Positions 46,001-57,717 of a stretch of 64,000 nucleotides of DNA are shown here, in pieces. The number at the start of each line of letters is the position of its first letter. Position 1 is the first letter of the stretch. The notes under the pieces are model-generated. The model saw nothing but the letters and a program-made list of their open reading frames with translations. It did no database searches and was not told the origin of the DNA. The stretch comes from Yamagishiella unicocca. Taxonomy: Eukaryota > Chlorophyta > Chlorophyceae > Chlamydomonadales > Volvocaceae. Location: positions 124,001-188,000 of the forward strand of contig BDSL01000011.1 in NCBI GenBank assembly GCA_003116995.1. Reading direction: 5' to 3'. The position numbers and the translations under genes are program-made.

Positions 46001-49000
46001 TGAAGCAGCCTCTGGTGGACCTGGCAGCCATTGCGGAGCGCCACGACACGGTGGAGGCGCTGGTGGCGGACGCGGAGATGCGGCAGCGGCTGAGGGACCA
46101 GCAGTTCAGGGGTGAGGCTGAGTCAGGGCCCAGGGCAATGGGTTTCGAAGGAGACGAAGGCGGCGGATTGGGAATGTCTCGGTCGGTCCCTCGATCCCGC
46201 TCCGCTTTCATTGTCGCACTCATTGGTCATCACCGCCGTCGTCGGGCGGCTGCACTCATGCCCTCCCTCCTCCAATACCGGCAATGCCGCAGGCCTGCCC
46301 GACGTTGAGCGGCTGACTCGCAAGCTGCAGTCCCGCAAGATCTCGCTGCCCGAGCTGCACCAGCTCTACCGCGCCTCTGCCCGGCTGCCGCTGATTGAGG
46401 AGGCGCTGCGCTGCCACGAGGGGCCGCATGCAGCCAGCCTGGTGGAGAGGTGGGGGGCGGAGGAGGGGGGCCGGAGGAGGGCGGAGCAGGTGGAGGAGGC
46501 GGGGCGGAGGAGGGGGGCCGGAGGAGGGCGGAGGAGGCGGGGCGGAGGAGGGCGAAGGCAGCCGCTCCGAGGGGGCCGGGGAAGCTGCAGGGCAGCCAAG
46601 CTCGCCTGAGCCCCGCTCCGTGTCCACCCTAGTACATGAAGCTGCGCTGCGATCCAGGAACGAGGCTGCTGGCCGCCACATGGGCTCGCACACTCGATCT
46701 TCACCCCTTCCCCGCCTCCCCGCGCGTTGAGCTCACCCCTCTGTGTCGCTGCCGAGTGCTCACATGGTCCTGCCCCGCGCCCCGCCAGGTATGCCGAGCC
46801 CCTCGCGCAGCACCATGACTCGGAGCACCTGCAGCGCTTCGAGGAGCTGCTCGAGGTGCGCGGGAGGGGGACAGCATAGGAACACGTGGTGGCCGTAATA
46901 CGAGGTACCGTTTCGGATACGAGGTAACGTATCGGATAAGCTACGACGCGACTGGTGTGGAACGTCTGTTTGTGCACGCCGGGGAACCTGGTGGAGTGGG
47001 GGACGGGCAGGGGGGCTGAAGGTGTTTCGGCAGGCGCAGCCTCCCTGCCGGGCCTCGTGGCGCGTTAGGTTCGTTCTTATCCGCCCCCCGTCAGTGGCCC
47101 AAGCGTCTGCAAAAGTACCCTGCTCTCCTCTTCCCTCGCTGTTCGCTGCGCCCTCCAATATACGGCCCTAACTGCCAATTCCCAACTCCGCCAGGCCGCG
47201 TTGGACCTGGAGCGGCTGCCTGACGAGTACCTCATCTCGCCCTCGTACGACCCTCGCTTGGGCACCCTTTCGGAAGCCAAGCAGCAGGTGGAGGAGGAGA
47301 TCGGCGACCTGGCGCAGGTGGGTCGGGAACCGCCGATGAGGGAGGGAGGGGTGGCGTGGTCGAGGCGGTCGCGCCGGCATTTGTGTTTCGTACGGCCGGC
47401 CGGCAGGCGGCGGTGTGGACGTACCTGAGGTGTTGGACAGGGGCTGGGAACATGGTGACGACCGCGCTGCTGTGTGGTGCGGAACTGACTCCTACGAGCG
47501 ACGCATGAGCCGAGGGGGTTTGATGACCCAACTCCCCCTTCCCTTACCGACGGCCCATAGCACTGCCCGTCCGCTACTTCTACCCCTCCGTTTTTACCCT
47601 CCGCCCCTCCGCCGGCCGCCCGCCCAGTCCGCGGCCGACGACCTGGGCCTTGCCCTTGACAAGACCATCAAGCTCGAGTGGCACCGGGCGGCGAACACCC
47701 GGACCCGCTGCCTCCGCATCACCCAGAAGGAGGAGAAGAACGTGCGCAGCAGGCTGCAGGCCAAGTGAGGAAGCGCCGACATGGACGGGGCAGGGCCTGG
47801 GCGGCGCTCTAGCTGGCATCTCCTCCCCCTCCTCATGCCTCAGGCTGGTTCGCGAGCGCCGGTGCCTCCTCGGCCGCCACATGCCGCCACCCGCTTCCCG
47901 GCCCCACCCCACGCCGTGCAACCTCCCTCTCTGCCTCTCTCCTCCGCCCTCACAGGTACGTGGTCATCGAGACGCGCAAGGACGGCACCAAGTTCACGAA
48001 CCGCGCGCTGCGGGACGCCGCCGAGCGCCTCAACGCCGCATCCGGGCAGTACGTGCAGCTGCAGGCTGAGCTGGTGGACCAGGTGCGGACGGGGCGGAGG
48101 GTGGCGAGGGTTGTCAGGAGGGTTTCGCCCACGGCCCTTGTTCCAAACAGACTCAATTCCACACGCCGTTGATGTGTAGCATGTTGCGAGTCCGTCTGTT
48201 AGTTTCCCTTTCCTTTACCAAGTAGCTTGACTACGGAAATAGCTGTCGCTTAACCAAGGTCAGCACGAACCTCATTACCTGCCCTCCACCTCGCCGTGTT
48301 GGTCCGGCTCCGGTCTCCTTCCAGGTGGTCGCTGTGGCGCATACCTTCGTGGAGGTGTGGGAGGCGGCGGCGGCGCTGCTGGCGGAGCTGGACGTGCTGC
48401 TGTCGTTCGCGGAGGCGGCGGTGGTCGCGCCAGTGCCGTACGTCCGGTGAGTCATTGCCTTGCCATAGCCGGGGAGCGCTGCGCTAAGCGCGGAGGTTCC
48501 TGCCCAACTGCCTGCCTACCTGGCAGGCAGGCGAGCATTTCTTGACATCCTATTACGCAATAAGTTGCGAAGACATCCGTGTCTGATGCCCCTTCCGTGC
48601 CATCGCCTGCTCCCCCCGCTGCTGTCAGGCCCGAGATGCTGGGGCCGGATGAGGGCATCATTGAGCTCACGGAGTGCAGGTGGGCGGCAAAACATGCCGG
48701 GGAACTCCAGGGGGCCCGGGTGCAGCGGGGAATGCAGGCAGCACCGACGGCTGGCAGGAGCTGTACCCAAGTAGCTCCACCGACCACCAATGACCTGCCG
48801 CCCCCGCCGCCGTACGCCGCTCCCCCCTCGCCTACAGGCACCCCAACGTGGAGGTGCAGGTGAGCTGTCGCCTCCTGTGCCGTGTGACTGCAGGCGCTCA
48901 GTCCAGCAGCCAGGCTGACGTCTCCTGGTCGACACATTCACTGTGCGGTTGGGTGGCAGGCTACGCCCTGCCCTCCCAAGTGCTGATTTACCAGACGTGC

Positions 49001-51509
49001 ATGCAAGAGGCTCGACGAGCCAGGTCGCGCTGTCCCATTAGCTTTGCAGTTCGTCCCCTACCACCGTCGCATGGAAGATGGCGCCAGCAGCTCCACCTGG
49101 CAAAGGGGCGCCGCCCCCCCCGGGACTCCCAAGCATCCCTCCACACTTCCGTGGCCTGCTGCTGCTGCTGCTGCGCGGCTGCAGGATGGCGTCAGCTTCA
49201 TCGCCAACGACTGCGCGCTCAAGCGGGGAGAGAGCTGGTTCCAGATCATCACGGGGCCAAACATGGGCGGCAAGTCCACCTACATCCGGCAGGTGCGCGG
49301 GGATGGGATGCTGGTGGGCGGGGGGGGAGCCCCTGCAGACCATGTAGGGTCTGCCCTGGCGCAAAGATCTGCACGCAAAGCTCCAGGGGCTCCCTAGGGC
49401 CCCGAGACTAGTGCAGTCCCTCCCTCTACGCCCACCAGCCGGTCGGCTCGAGCCGCCCTGTTCTTCCTCCCCTTCCTGCCTAAGTTTCCTTGTGCTGCAC
49501 CCTCCGCCCCCTCACCCCGCCAGGTCGGCGTCGCGGTGCTGCTGGCGCAGGTGGGCTGCTTCGTGCCGTGCGCGTCGGCCCGCATATCGGTGCGGGACTC
49601 CATCTTCTGTCGCGTGGGCGCTGGCGACTGCCAGATGAGGGGGGTGTCGACCTTCATGGCAGAGATGCTGGAGACGGCGGCCATTCTGCGGGTGAGTAGT
49701 GACGGAATACGTATTGCGTCGCATGGGTGAGGTGGGTTTGAATAGCGCTTCAGGCAAGGCCGTTGCTTTACGGGCGGCGCAAAAGAGCGGACGACGTTTA
49801 GAGGCGGCTGGCGACGTAGATACCTGGTGGAGGCGTAGAGGTATAGGTGCGTCGCGGTGTGTCTAAACCCTAACGCGTGCCAGCAGCTGCGGTAATTTAA
49901 GGCAGCTGCCGTCTGCTACTGTCGTACGCCTCCTCCCGTGCTCCAGGGCGCCACTAGCCACTCGCTGGTGATCATCGACGAGCTGGGTCGGGGCACCTCC
50001 ACCTACGACGGCTTCGGGCTGGCGTGGGCTATCAGCGAGCACCTGGCGGGGCCTGACGTTGGGGCGCCCACGCTGTTCGCTACGCACTTCCACGAGCTCA
50101 CCGAGCTGAAGGCGGCGGTGGGCGTCAAGAACATGCAGGTAGGGGAGGAGTTGGGTGGATTGGGGGCAGAAGTTAAGCCCCTGACCTGTGACGGCTGCCT
50201 AGTAAATCTCTCGTGTGCGCCCCCTTTTCCCACATTAATCGACGAACACTCCGTGACCGGTTCAGTGAATGTCGCCTTGCACATGCACCCCTTCCGCGTC
50301 TGCCCCTCCACGCACCCCTCCGCGTCTGCCCCTCCACGCACCCCTCTCCCGCTGCCGCCTTTCCTTCACCAGGCTGCTGCCATGATCGATCCCACCACGC
50401 ACCGCCTCACCATGCTGTATTCCATCCGCGACGGCGCCTGCGACCAGTCCTTCGGAGTGCATGTAGCGGAGAGCGCGGGCTTCCCGCCACAGGTGCGTGT
50501 CGCACGCCCGGGACCTTCTCCTCCGCACTGCGTGCACACCCTGCTGTGCTCGTTGCGCTTGTTCCGCTGCGAGTCTCGCAAGAGCGCTGGAGGGTCGCCA
50601 CCAGGGGTAGACCTCATCGCAGGCTCGTCCTTGTCATGAGCGTCTCTGCCGCCTGAAAGGGAAAGGGGTATTGGCGATGGTTGCACGTAGGGGCATCGGA
50701 TCCCTGACCTGAGCATGCGTTCCCCCACGCCTGCGTACCACCAACAGGTCATAGCGATGGCGAACGAGCGGCTCAAGCAGCTGGAGGCGGGCCAGGCACG
50801 GGTGAGCTGGCTGTCGTCCCTTTTGTATGCGTCATTGGCAGTGACTGTGTTGCTGAGACCTGGCGGCCCTGATGATATAGTTTTCGGTTTCGGCCGGCCG
50901 CTTCGTGTGTGCATTGCGAATTGCGCAGCGTCAATTAGTGCCACCCGCCGCCAAATCGATGTCCTCCCTGCCGCAGGTGCAGGGCCCCGCCGCGAAGCGC
51001 CTGCGTACGGAATGCGGCGCGATGCGCGCTCGTCCTGAGGCCGACCAGCAGCATCAGGACGCGGCTGACGTCAAAGAACTGCAGGTTGGCAGCTGGCGGG
51101 GGGGCCCCGTGCGTGAGATAGACCCCCCAACACGTATGTAGCCAATGAAACCTAACCTCGAAGAAATATGATCTCAATCACTACCCCACGTAATATATTG
51201 CGCTTCTGGGTGTGTAAGGCATCGTCGACAGTTCCTTACACAACGTTCATCCGCTAGGCAGGTATACCCATCGTACCCGCACCTATACCGGCCAATCTAT
51301 ACTGGTGAAGTCCGCTTTACCGGTCATCCGACAACGCTGTTATCCGGGCATGACACTCCTGCCCGCCCGGACATTCCATTCCCGTGTAGGACTTCCTGCG
51401 CCGCTTCTCCAGCCTGCCACTGGACGGTATGGCTCCGGCGGATGCGATAGTGGCCGTGGAGAACGTGTTGCATGCGCTGCCGCCTCGCCTACTGACTGCG
51501 GCCACATGA
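43025..51509 (+). CDS. MSH2: DNA mismatch repair protein MSH2
   Basis: MutS-homologue ATPase, the common subunit of MutS-alpha/beta heterodimers. Predicted 961 residues, close to the 934 of human MSH2. Exons: 43025-43147, 43332-43364, 43537-43748, 43958-44078, 44324-44478, 44704-44875, 45058-45258, 45544-45618, 45994-46111, 46293-46449, 46789-46855, 47195-47317, 47628-47764, 47956-48082, 48325-48446, 48629-48679, 48838-48859, 49185-49292, 49524-49691, 49947-50138, 50373-50492, 50748-50801, 50977-51084, 51390-51509; phases all close. N-terminal MutS I matches MSH2 ([20 protein letters not shown]). The ATPase domain has Walker [10 protein letters not shown], the MSH2-typical FVPCASA and [17 protein letters not shown], Walker [15 protein letters not shown] and the FATHFHEL loop. 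The junction 44478/44704 is the least certain: a phase-0 alternative (44449 to a later acceptor) also works. No catalytic residue is missing. Confidence 0.95.
45253..45346. repeat. 32-nt tandem repeat copying an MSH2 5' splice site
   Basis: Three copies starting at 45253, 45285 and 45317. Each contains CGGCAG followed by GTGGGAGC, the same word as the exon end at 45258, so the donor is present three times in tandem. Confidence 0.92.
45749..45885. repeat. 34-nt tandem repeat, four copies, MSH2 intron
   Basis: Copies start at 45749, 45783, 45817 and 45851 with the core TTTGGAGCCGCGATCACC and CCTAGTCCTGCCTCTTGC. Intronic minisatellite between exons 45544-45618 and 45994-46111. Confidence 0.92.
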
Positions 51510-51789
51510 TCTCGAATGCACGCAGTCCTAAAACACGTCCACGCTTGGGGATTCTCGCCAGTGTATGCTGCCAGTGAGACCGCCGACTGAATTGGCTATA
51601 TTGATCCTCCAAATTAACGAGCTGAGCTGAGGAACGGACGTAAACAAGTGAATCCCTGCCGACGTTACGGTTGTGAAATTCGCGCTTTTTATCATGTGAA
51701 TTGCGCTCAGATGCGGTGCGGTCACACTGAACTGCACAAAATGTTGCAGTGAGGCGCAGGTTGGCGCTTAAGTTAGAAGACATGACAAA

Positions 51790-51811
51790 TGTAAAGCTTG
51801 ACCATGTGTAA
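51790..51811 (+). promoter_or_regulatory. Two TGTAA poly(A) signals after MSH2
   Basis: TGTAA at 51790-51794 and again at 51807-51811, about 280-300 nt past the MSH2 stop. This is the standard green-algal polyadenylation word at a usual distance. Confidence 0.7.
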
Positions 51812-52369
51812 AGTATAAATGGTGTGTTATCGTGTCTTGATTTGCATACCCGTGCGAATATCAGGACCAGCATTTTGTTGGCCTGTGGCAAGGGCTGGGG
51901 CGGGGTTGATCCTCACAATCCCTTGATCCGGGTTGTTCAGGGTCACCTAGTTCATGGCTCCCTTCCTCTCCTCCTTTCGGGCTGGGTTCTGGCCCCCTGC
52001 ACCCCACACCCACAGGGCACCCTGGCACCCACCCGCCTCTGGGCGCCCGAGTAGTAGGCGGCTCGCCCAATTCGCTTCCTTTCTTCTGCGACGCGGACGG
52101 CACTTCGCGCCCGACCTGTGGGTAGCGGCAGATTGCACCACTTCGGGTGCTTTTCTCGGCGATTCGCGCGCGCCTTCTTCCTCGGCATCCGCTACACCTT
52201 CGCGCCTACACATGCAAGCATACCCCTGCAAGCATACCTCTGCAAGCATAACCCCTGCAACCTTACCGCTCTGCACGCCGCCGCGTCGCCCAACCGCCGG
52301 GCGGTCGGGTGGGAGGAAGTAAGCCCACTCGCGCAGCCCTTGCGCTGCTGGTAAAAAAAGGACAAAACT

Positions 52370-52474
52370 GACGAGGACGGGATTTGAACCCGCGCCCTTA
52401 CGGACTAGTAAGTTTCCTTCCTGAATCTCAGGTAGTCCTGAAACTAGCGCCTTAGACCGCTCGGCCACCTCGTC
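52370..52474 (-). tRNA. tRNA-Leu (anticodon CAG) with 26-nt intron
   Basis: Minus strand: acceptor stem GACGAGG/CCTCGTC pairs perfectly, D arm GGCCGAGCGGTCTAAGGC is Leu-like, the anticodon stem CTAGT/ACTAG pairs perfectly and the loop holds TTCAGG. A 26-nt intron follows position 37. A long class-II variable arm (TCCGTAAGGGC) and T arm (GCGGGTTCAAATCCCGT) complete it. A run of seven T follows shortly after the 3' end, a Pol III terminator. It stands alone between MSH2 and the carrier-like gene. Confidence 0.95.
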
Positions 52475-53589
52475 CCAACCACCGGATGAATACTTGACAT
52501 CTCAAGGACCTCTTCAAACGCAAAAGTTGGTAGTTGTTCGTTGACAGTTGGCAGTTGGGCACACAAAGTCGGCATGCCGCCACTGATCCTCGGGCCTGCG
52601 CTTCTGGTTTTGAGGCTCTGCGTAAAAGCAGCGAAGGGGAGCATTCGGTTTTAGGTGGGTGGATGCTGGGTGGTGAACAAGATGGAGAGATCTCAGCTGC
52701 ATAGCAAGCATTCATACCTTCTTCCGGGTCCATAGGGGGCATTGCAAGAATACAGAAGGCTGTGACATGAACGGAAGAATCCCGCCGGGATCCCGTTTGG
52801 GTCCTGGCAAGTGAAATTTTCTTGAGTGATCTTCTGGTTTTCCTTGCGACATCAATGTCCGATGATGTTTGAGATGGCTTTACCTTTTCATCTGAAGTCC
52901 ACTGCAAGGATGAGTGATATGTCATGACTGGGGAGTGTTGTACTAAACAGAGTGTTTGTTTAGTGGGTTTCAGACCAACAGGTAAAGCCATCAGGCACAT
53001 CACCGGACATTAGTGTCAAGCGATGCGGCCGATGGCTCCACCTCCCGGTCTGGGGCCCATTGAGCCACCGTAACGTCTACTATTACTAAGCGCCAGGTGG
53101 TCGGATTTTACGTGGAAGTGGCTTTGCAGCGACTTGCAACATCAGTCAATGCACGTCGGAATCCTTGCCTGGACGTGCCCTGTCGAAACTCATACAAATA
53201 ATCTCCGAAAGCTCACACTGGCAAAATACAAGAGGAACCACCTGGATGAGCACTATACTGCCCTTGCCAGGAGGTACGTCACGTTAAGTGCTCCACCAGG
53301 TGGGCCAACTGGCGTTGTGGTGTTTTACTAATCCCCGTTGCTACTTCTGAACGTATTGTAACTATAAGCACAGATGAGTTATGACGCAAGTCGTGTGATA
53401 ACTGGCCATCATAGTAACCCGTCGACGGCCGGCATGCAAGCATACCGGTACAGTACGCCGTGGCAGGGGGGCGAGAATCGTGAGGTCAATCAAATTAGCC
53501 ATGCATAGAACTGAAATTATATAACTGACGAGTGGAATATCGTTTCTTCTTTGAGAGGGTCAGAAGCAACCGCGAGTGAATCCTAGCGA

Positions 53590-56500
53590 ATGACGGATGA
53601 GCAGGCTTCGGTCAGCGTCGCTGCGACCTTTGCCTTCAACCTACGGGAGAGTTGCCCAACAGAATATGGAGAGGCTATAAGCATCTTCTGGAGCGGAGCT
53701 TTGGCCGGGCTCTCACTCGAAGCAGGTATGCAGGAAATTTTAGGCAATTACTGCTTGCAGTGGACGCCTGCCTCCTACGTTTCCATTATCAGTTCCGAAC
53801 CTATGTGGATTGATTACCGTCCAATGTCGAACACATGGGCGGTTAGGCGCCCCGTGGGCGCGTCGACGAATGCTGCTGCTCAGGCTCCGCAGTTTGGTGT
53901 GTGGCCGTCCAGCGAGCTTGAAACCTCTCAAATCAGCAATCACATCTTGTGCGCGTGCTGCTTCTGTGTGCGTGCTGCGTCAGACCTTTCCTTGACCCTG
54001 AACCTCTATCCTTCCTCACCGCACAGCGGTGCATGGCGCACGTGTGCTCCACGCGCGACACCAGCAGCTGCGTCGGGGCCACCCGCTGGGGTCACTCGGT
54101 GTCAAATGGTACAGTGCATTCGGGAATATCGGGGGGGGATGAGGGTCGCAAGCGTGCGCAGCAGGCTGTTGCGGGACGTTGCGGGCTGCTGCGCTGATTG
54201 CAAGCGTTGCTGCGTCTATCAAGGGCAACAGGCGGCAGGCCTGCAGCTGAATCGACCCTCGTACCTTGCAAGGCACGCACGTGAGCCCCTCCCTGGAGGG
54301 TTGCGCTCTAATATCACGCTGCTGCACGGGCGCTTTGCATGCGCAGTCGGCCCGCACTGATAGAGCAGCATTGTCATGGGGAGGGGGGTCGGCGATGAAG
54401 CCCGTGCGCCAGGGGTGGAGAGAAAACCGTTGGACACAACATAGGAGAAGAGAGAAAAGGTACTGGGAGAAGATTTAAGGAATCGCGTTTAAGGAATGCG
54501 TGCCGGAGCTTACAAAGTTTTGCCTTCGTTTCTTCCAAAGGAAGAAACTACTTTTAATTTCTTCCGCGGACCAGTCCAGCCTGCGTGGCTCCTGAGCGCT
54601 GGGGGGAGGAGGCGAGATTAGGATGTAGCAGCTGTGCAGCAGAAAGGGTACATGGCCTCCCGGTATGCATCACGGGCCATGTATCGCTACCTTTTGTAGG
54701 GATACGGAGGGCACCGCTACCGTAGGGGTGTCGAGCGTGCTGAGGCAGGCAGGAGCTCGAGCTGCTGCGCTGTTGTGTTGTCATTGGTGCAGGTGGATCG
54801 CAGCCGCGAGGTCCCCCGCTAGACCCAAGGTAGGGCGGCGCGGGTGGGCGTGTATGAACCCCGTATGTAGTAGTAACTGTCACAGGGTGTGCTGGGAGAC
54901 CCCGGTGGGGAACAAGGCTCGGGCCTGTCGCGGTAGTATTCGTTGCGGTGGGCTCCAGACCTTGAAAGGTAGAAACATCGTGACGCATGCAAGGTGCATT
55001 GCCATGGGGCTGCTTGCTGCTTGCGTTGGCACGTCACTTGGACACCACCAGTGCTGCTGTCCTGCTGGTTAGGACGACGTGCCTCACTGCCCACACCGGC
55101 AAACGCATGTTCTCCAGGAACCCCTCTTAACTCCTCTCCGCATAAGAAAGGAAAACGTCCTCTGCGCACGATCGACCTGGTCCCGGCTCGCCGCCGTGGT
55201 GCTCCGGAGCGCAGGGCCCTTACCAAGGCGCGGTGGGCACACTGGCGGCTGGGACCGTCTGGTCGGGTATCTTCGGCTCTGTGTACGTGCCGGTGCGGGC
55301 GGCGGTGGACGCCACGGCTCCCCCAGACCAACCGGGGTGGGGACCGGCGCTGGCGGCCGCCGCCGGCAGTGTGGCGGCATCATCTGTGCGGGTGCCCAAG
55401 CAGGTGCGCCGACGAAGGCATGCAGGCAAGAAGCCCGGAAACGTGTCGGGCCCGATGTGAGCCGGTGTATTACTAGCTGTTGATACGAGCTAGCACCCCT
55501 CCAACACCCCGACCCGCTTCTACCCCACCCGCCGCGCAGGTCGTGAAGGCGCGCATGGAGCAGTACGAGTTCTTCTGTTCATTACAGGCGGTGAGGGGAT
55601 GTTCCAGGGTCGGTGTCAGCTACACGCCGCCTGCAGCATTTCATCAAATCGACCAGCGGTGTAGTTTCCCCTCTGCGATGAAAGCCCTGGCTCCCCTCCG
55701 TGACGCGTAAGATTGCCTGGCTCTTGAGTTAGCGATGCCGTTGGGTGCACATCAAGCCTCAGGAAGACAAGGCCTGCTGAGTCCGCTCACTCGCTCTCCG
55801 GGAACCCCCCCCCCCGTCTTCTTGCCACCCCTCGGCCATTCCCGCCCTCGGGTCCCCTTCCCCTTCCCGCCCCGAATCCCAGTTTGAGCGCATGCTGCTT
55901 CGCGAGGGGCCCTCCAGCTTCTACCAGGGCTGGGCTCGCAGCGTGGCCAAGAACATGCCCTTCGACGCCTTGCTGTTTCTGCTGTACGACACGGGGAAGA
56001 GGCAGCTACTGGCATCCCGCGCGTCGCACCCACGTGGGGCAGATTCCGACAACCACCAACGCCCGACGGGACAACCGACGCAGGGCCAGCCTACAGCAGG
56101 GCAGCAGGCGGAGGATCGAACTCAGCAGCAGCAAGGCGAGCAGCAGGCGTCGACCTCAGGGTCAGAGGCGGCGCAAGCGCCATACAGGCTGTGGGAGGCT
56201 GCTCTTGTGGGCGGCGCCGCCGGGGCTGCGACGGGTCTGTTGACCAGCCCCCTGGAGGTATGCCGGCTGGCTCTGCAGGAGAGGCGCCGCGCAGCTGGGA
56301 TAGATACTCCAGCAGGGCACGCACCAGCCCATCCAGGGCAACCGCCACCATCACCACAACCTCCACAACCACCACAACCGACACAACCGACACAACGGAC
56401 ACAACCAACAGAGCCCAGTGGCCGCGGGGGGGCCAGCGGTGGTGACGGTGCGGGCAGCTCCAACGGTAAGGGAAGCGGGGCAGCCGGGACCGGCGTCAGC

Positions 56501-57717
56501 GGCCCGGGTGGAGCGAAGCTTACCGCCGCCGGCTCGGCTTATCACATCGACGCAGCGGCCTCGAGGGCTCCTGGCGCCGGCGCCGCGGGGGGTCCGCAGC
56601 CTGCAACCCCGGCGGGACCTGATCGCCTTGGTGATGCGCCGGCGAGGACCCAACCAGTCGAGCAGCGGTGAGTACATCTAATATGGATCCGGTGGTTGAA
56701 AGGAGCATCGCGGTCGCGGGCTCGTACTACGTGGTCGCGCGGCGAGGGGTCATCTGGAAGGCCCGCGTTGCGCCCTAGCATGCTGGACCTGATCTTCGGA
56801 TCGCCCACTTCGGACGGCTTTGCCTCACCATATTTCCTTATATTTCGTCCTTTCTGCGCTGAAGGTGGCAGCCGCACGTCCCATCACGTGGCCCCCCGGG
56901 GGCTGCCGCAACGGCGGTACCCGCCCACACTGCTGTGACAACAGCAGCAGCGAATGGAGGAGCCGCAAGCTTCACCCAACCGGCTCAAAAAATGGTGCTA
57001 TTAGCAAAGCGGATCTCAGAAGCTCCCCGATTGGTTCCCGCCACCCCTAGCAACTGCCACCAGCCGCACCGGTACACGGCGAGCGGGCGAAGCCTGACCT
57101 CGGCATCCAGCGCGCTGCTTTCGTTAAGGCCCGCTGCCACGACCGCGGCGGGCGTCCTGCCACCTCAGGCCAGTAACGACGCCGCACATCGTACGCATAG
57201 GTGCGGTGACTGGCGGTCCACCAGCACAGCCGCCTCGCGCAACACCGGTGGCCCCTCCGCCTCTGCCTCCACCTCTGCCTCTGCTCACCTTCCGGCCGCC
57301 AGCAGCAGGGCACTCGTTGCATCCAGCAGGGTGCCTCCCGCCGCACCCACGGGCGGGCTGCCGCAGGCACCTGGGGCGACAACCGGCAGCATGTCGTCGT
57401 CCCCACCACGGCAGGAGCCGTCGCCGATCTGGAGGAGGAGCCTGGGAAGTGGCGCGGGGGCAGTGGCGGGCGTGCGGTGGGGCTACCTGGCCGGCAGCGT
57501 GATGTCCAGGATGATGTGGGCGGCGCTGGAGGGCGCCGTGTTCTTCCCCTCCCTGGAGGCTGCCATCCCCCTCTGCGACTGGCTCTTCTTGTCGTCCCCG
57601 CCTGAAGAGGACCGGGAGCAGCGGCGAGGGGACGCGCTGGCTGGGGCGGGAGGTGACGTGGGCTGGGGCCACTCGCAGAGGTCGCTCCGCCACCCGGCGC
57701 ACCCTCTGCACTGGTGA
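53590..57717 (+). CDS. Divergent mitochondrial carrier (SLC25)-like protein
   Basis: Six-helix carrier fold inferred from three repeat units. Exons: 53590-53725, 54027-54090 (tentative), about 55215-55403 (5' edge uncertain), 55540-55590, 55883-56667, 56865-57717; the last three junctions agree in phase, but the 54090/55215 junction does not, so an exon or boundary there is wrong. Helix 1 is IFWSGALAGLSLEA followed by HGARVLHAR in place of the usual PxDxxKxR. Helix 2 region: GPYQGAVGTLAAG. Repeat 2 has VPKQVVKARM, a good carrier signature, and helix 4 REGPSSFYQGWARSVAKNMP. Repeat 3 has SPLEVCRLALQ. Helix 6 (GVRWGYLAGSVMSRMMWAA) lies in the last exon. A very long Pro/Gln/Gly/Ser-rich loop of several hundred residues separates helix 5 from helix 6. 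The transported substrate cannot be named; an S-adenosylmethionine-carrier-like relative is possible. Confidence 0.65.

Larger units (their letters stand above)
51510..53589. other. Gap between MSH2 and the carrier-like gene
   Basis: Contains the MSH2 3' UTR, a tRNA-Leu on the minus strand (52370-52474) and a short repeat near 52205-52260 (three CTGCAAGCATA-type units). On the minus strand 52452-53000 is open for about 180 codons from an ATG at 53000, with AT-rich composition unlike the neighbouring genes. It runs through the tRNA, which argues against a normal gene. Otherwise no recognizable features. Confidence 0.5.

Noticed and set aside
46256..46977. Minus-strand frames of 145-203 codons over MSH2
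   Set aside because: Antisense of MSH2 exons and a G-rich intron; the plus-strand exons carry conserved MutS sequence.
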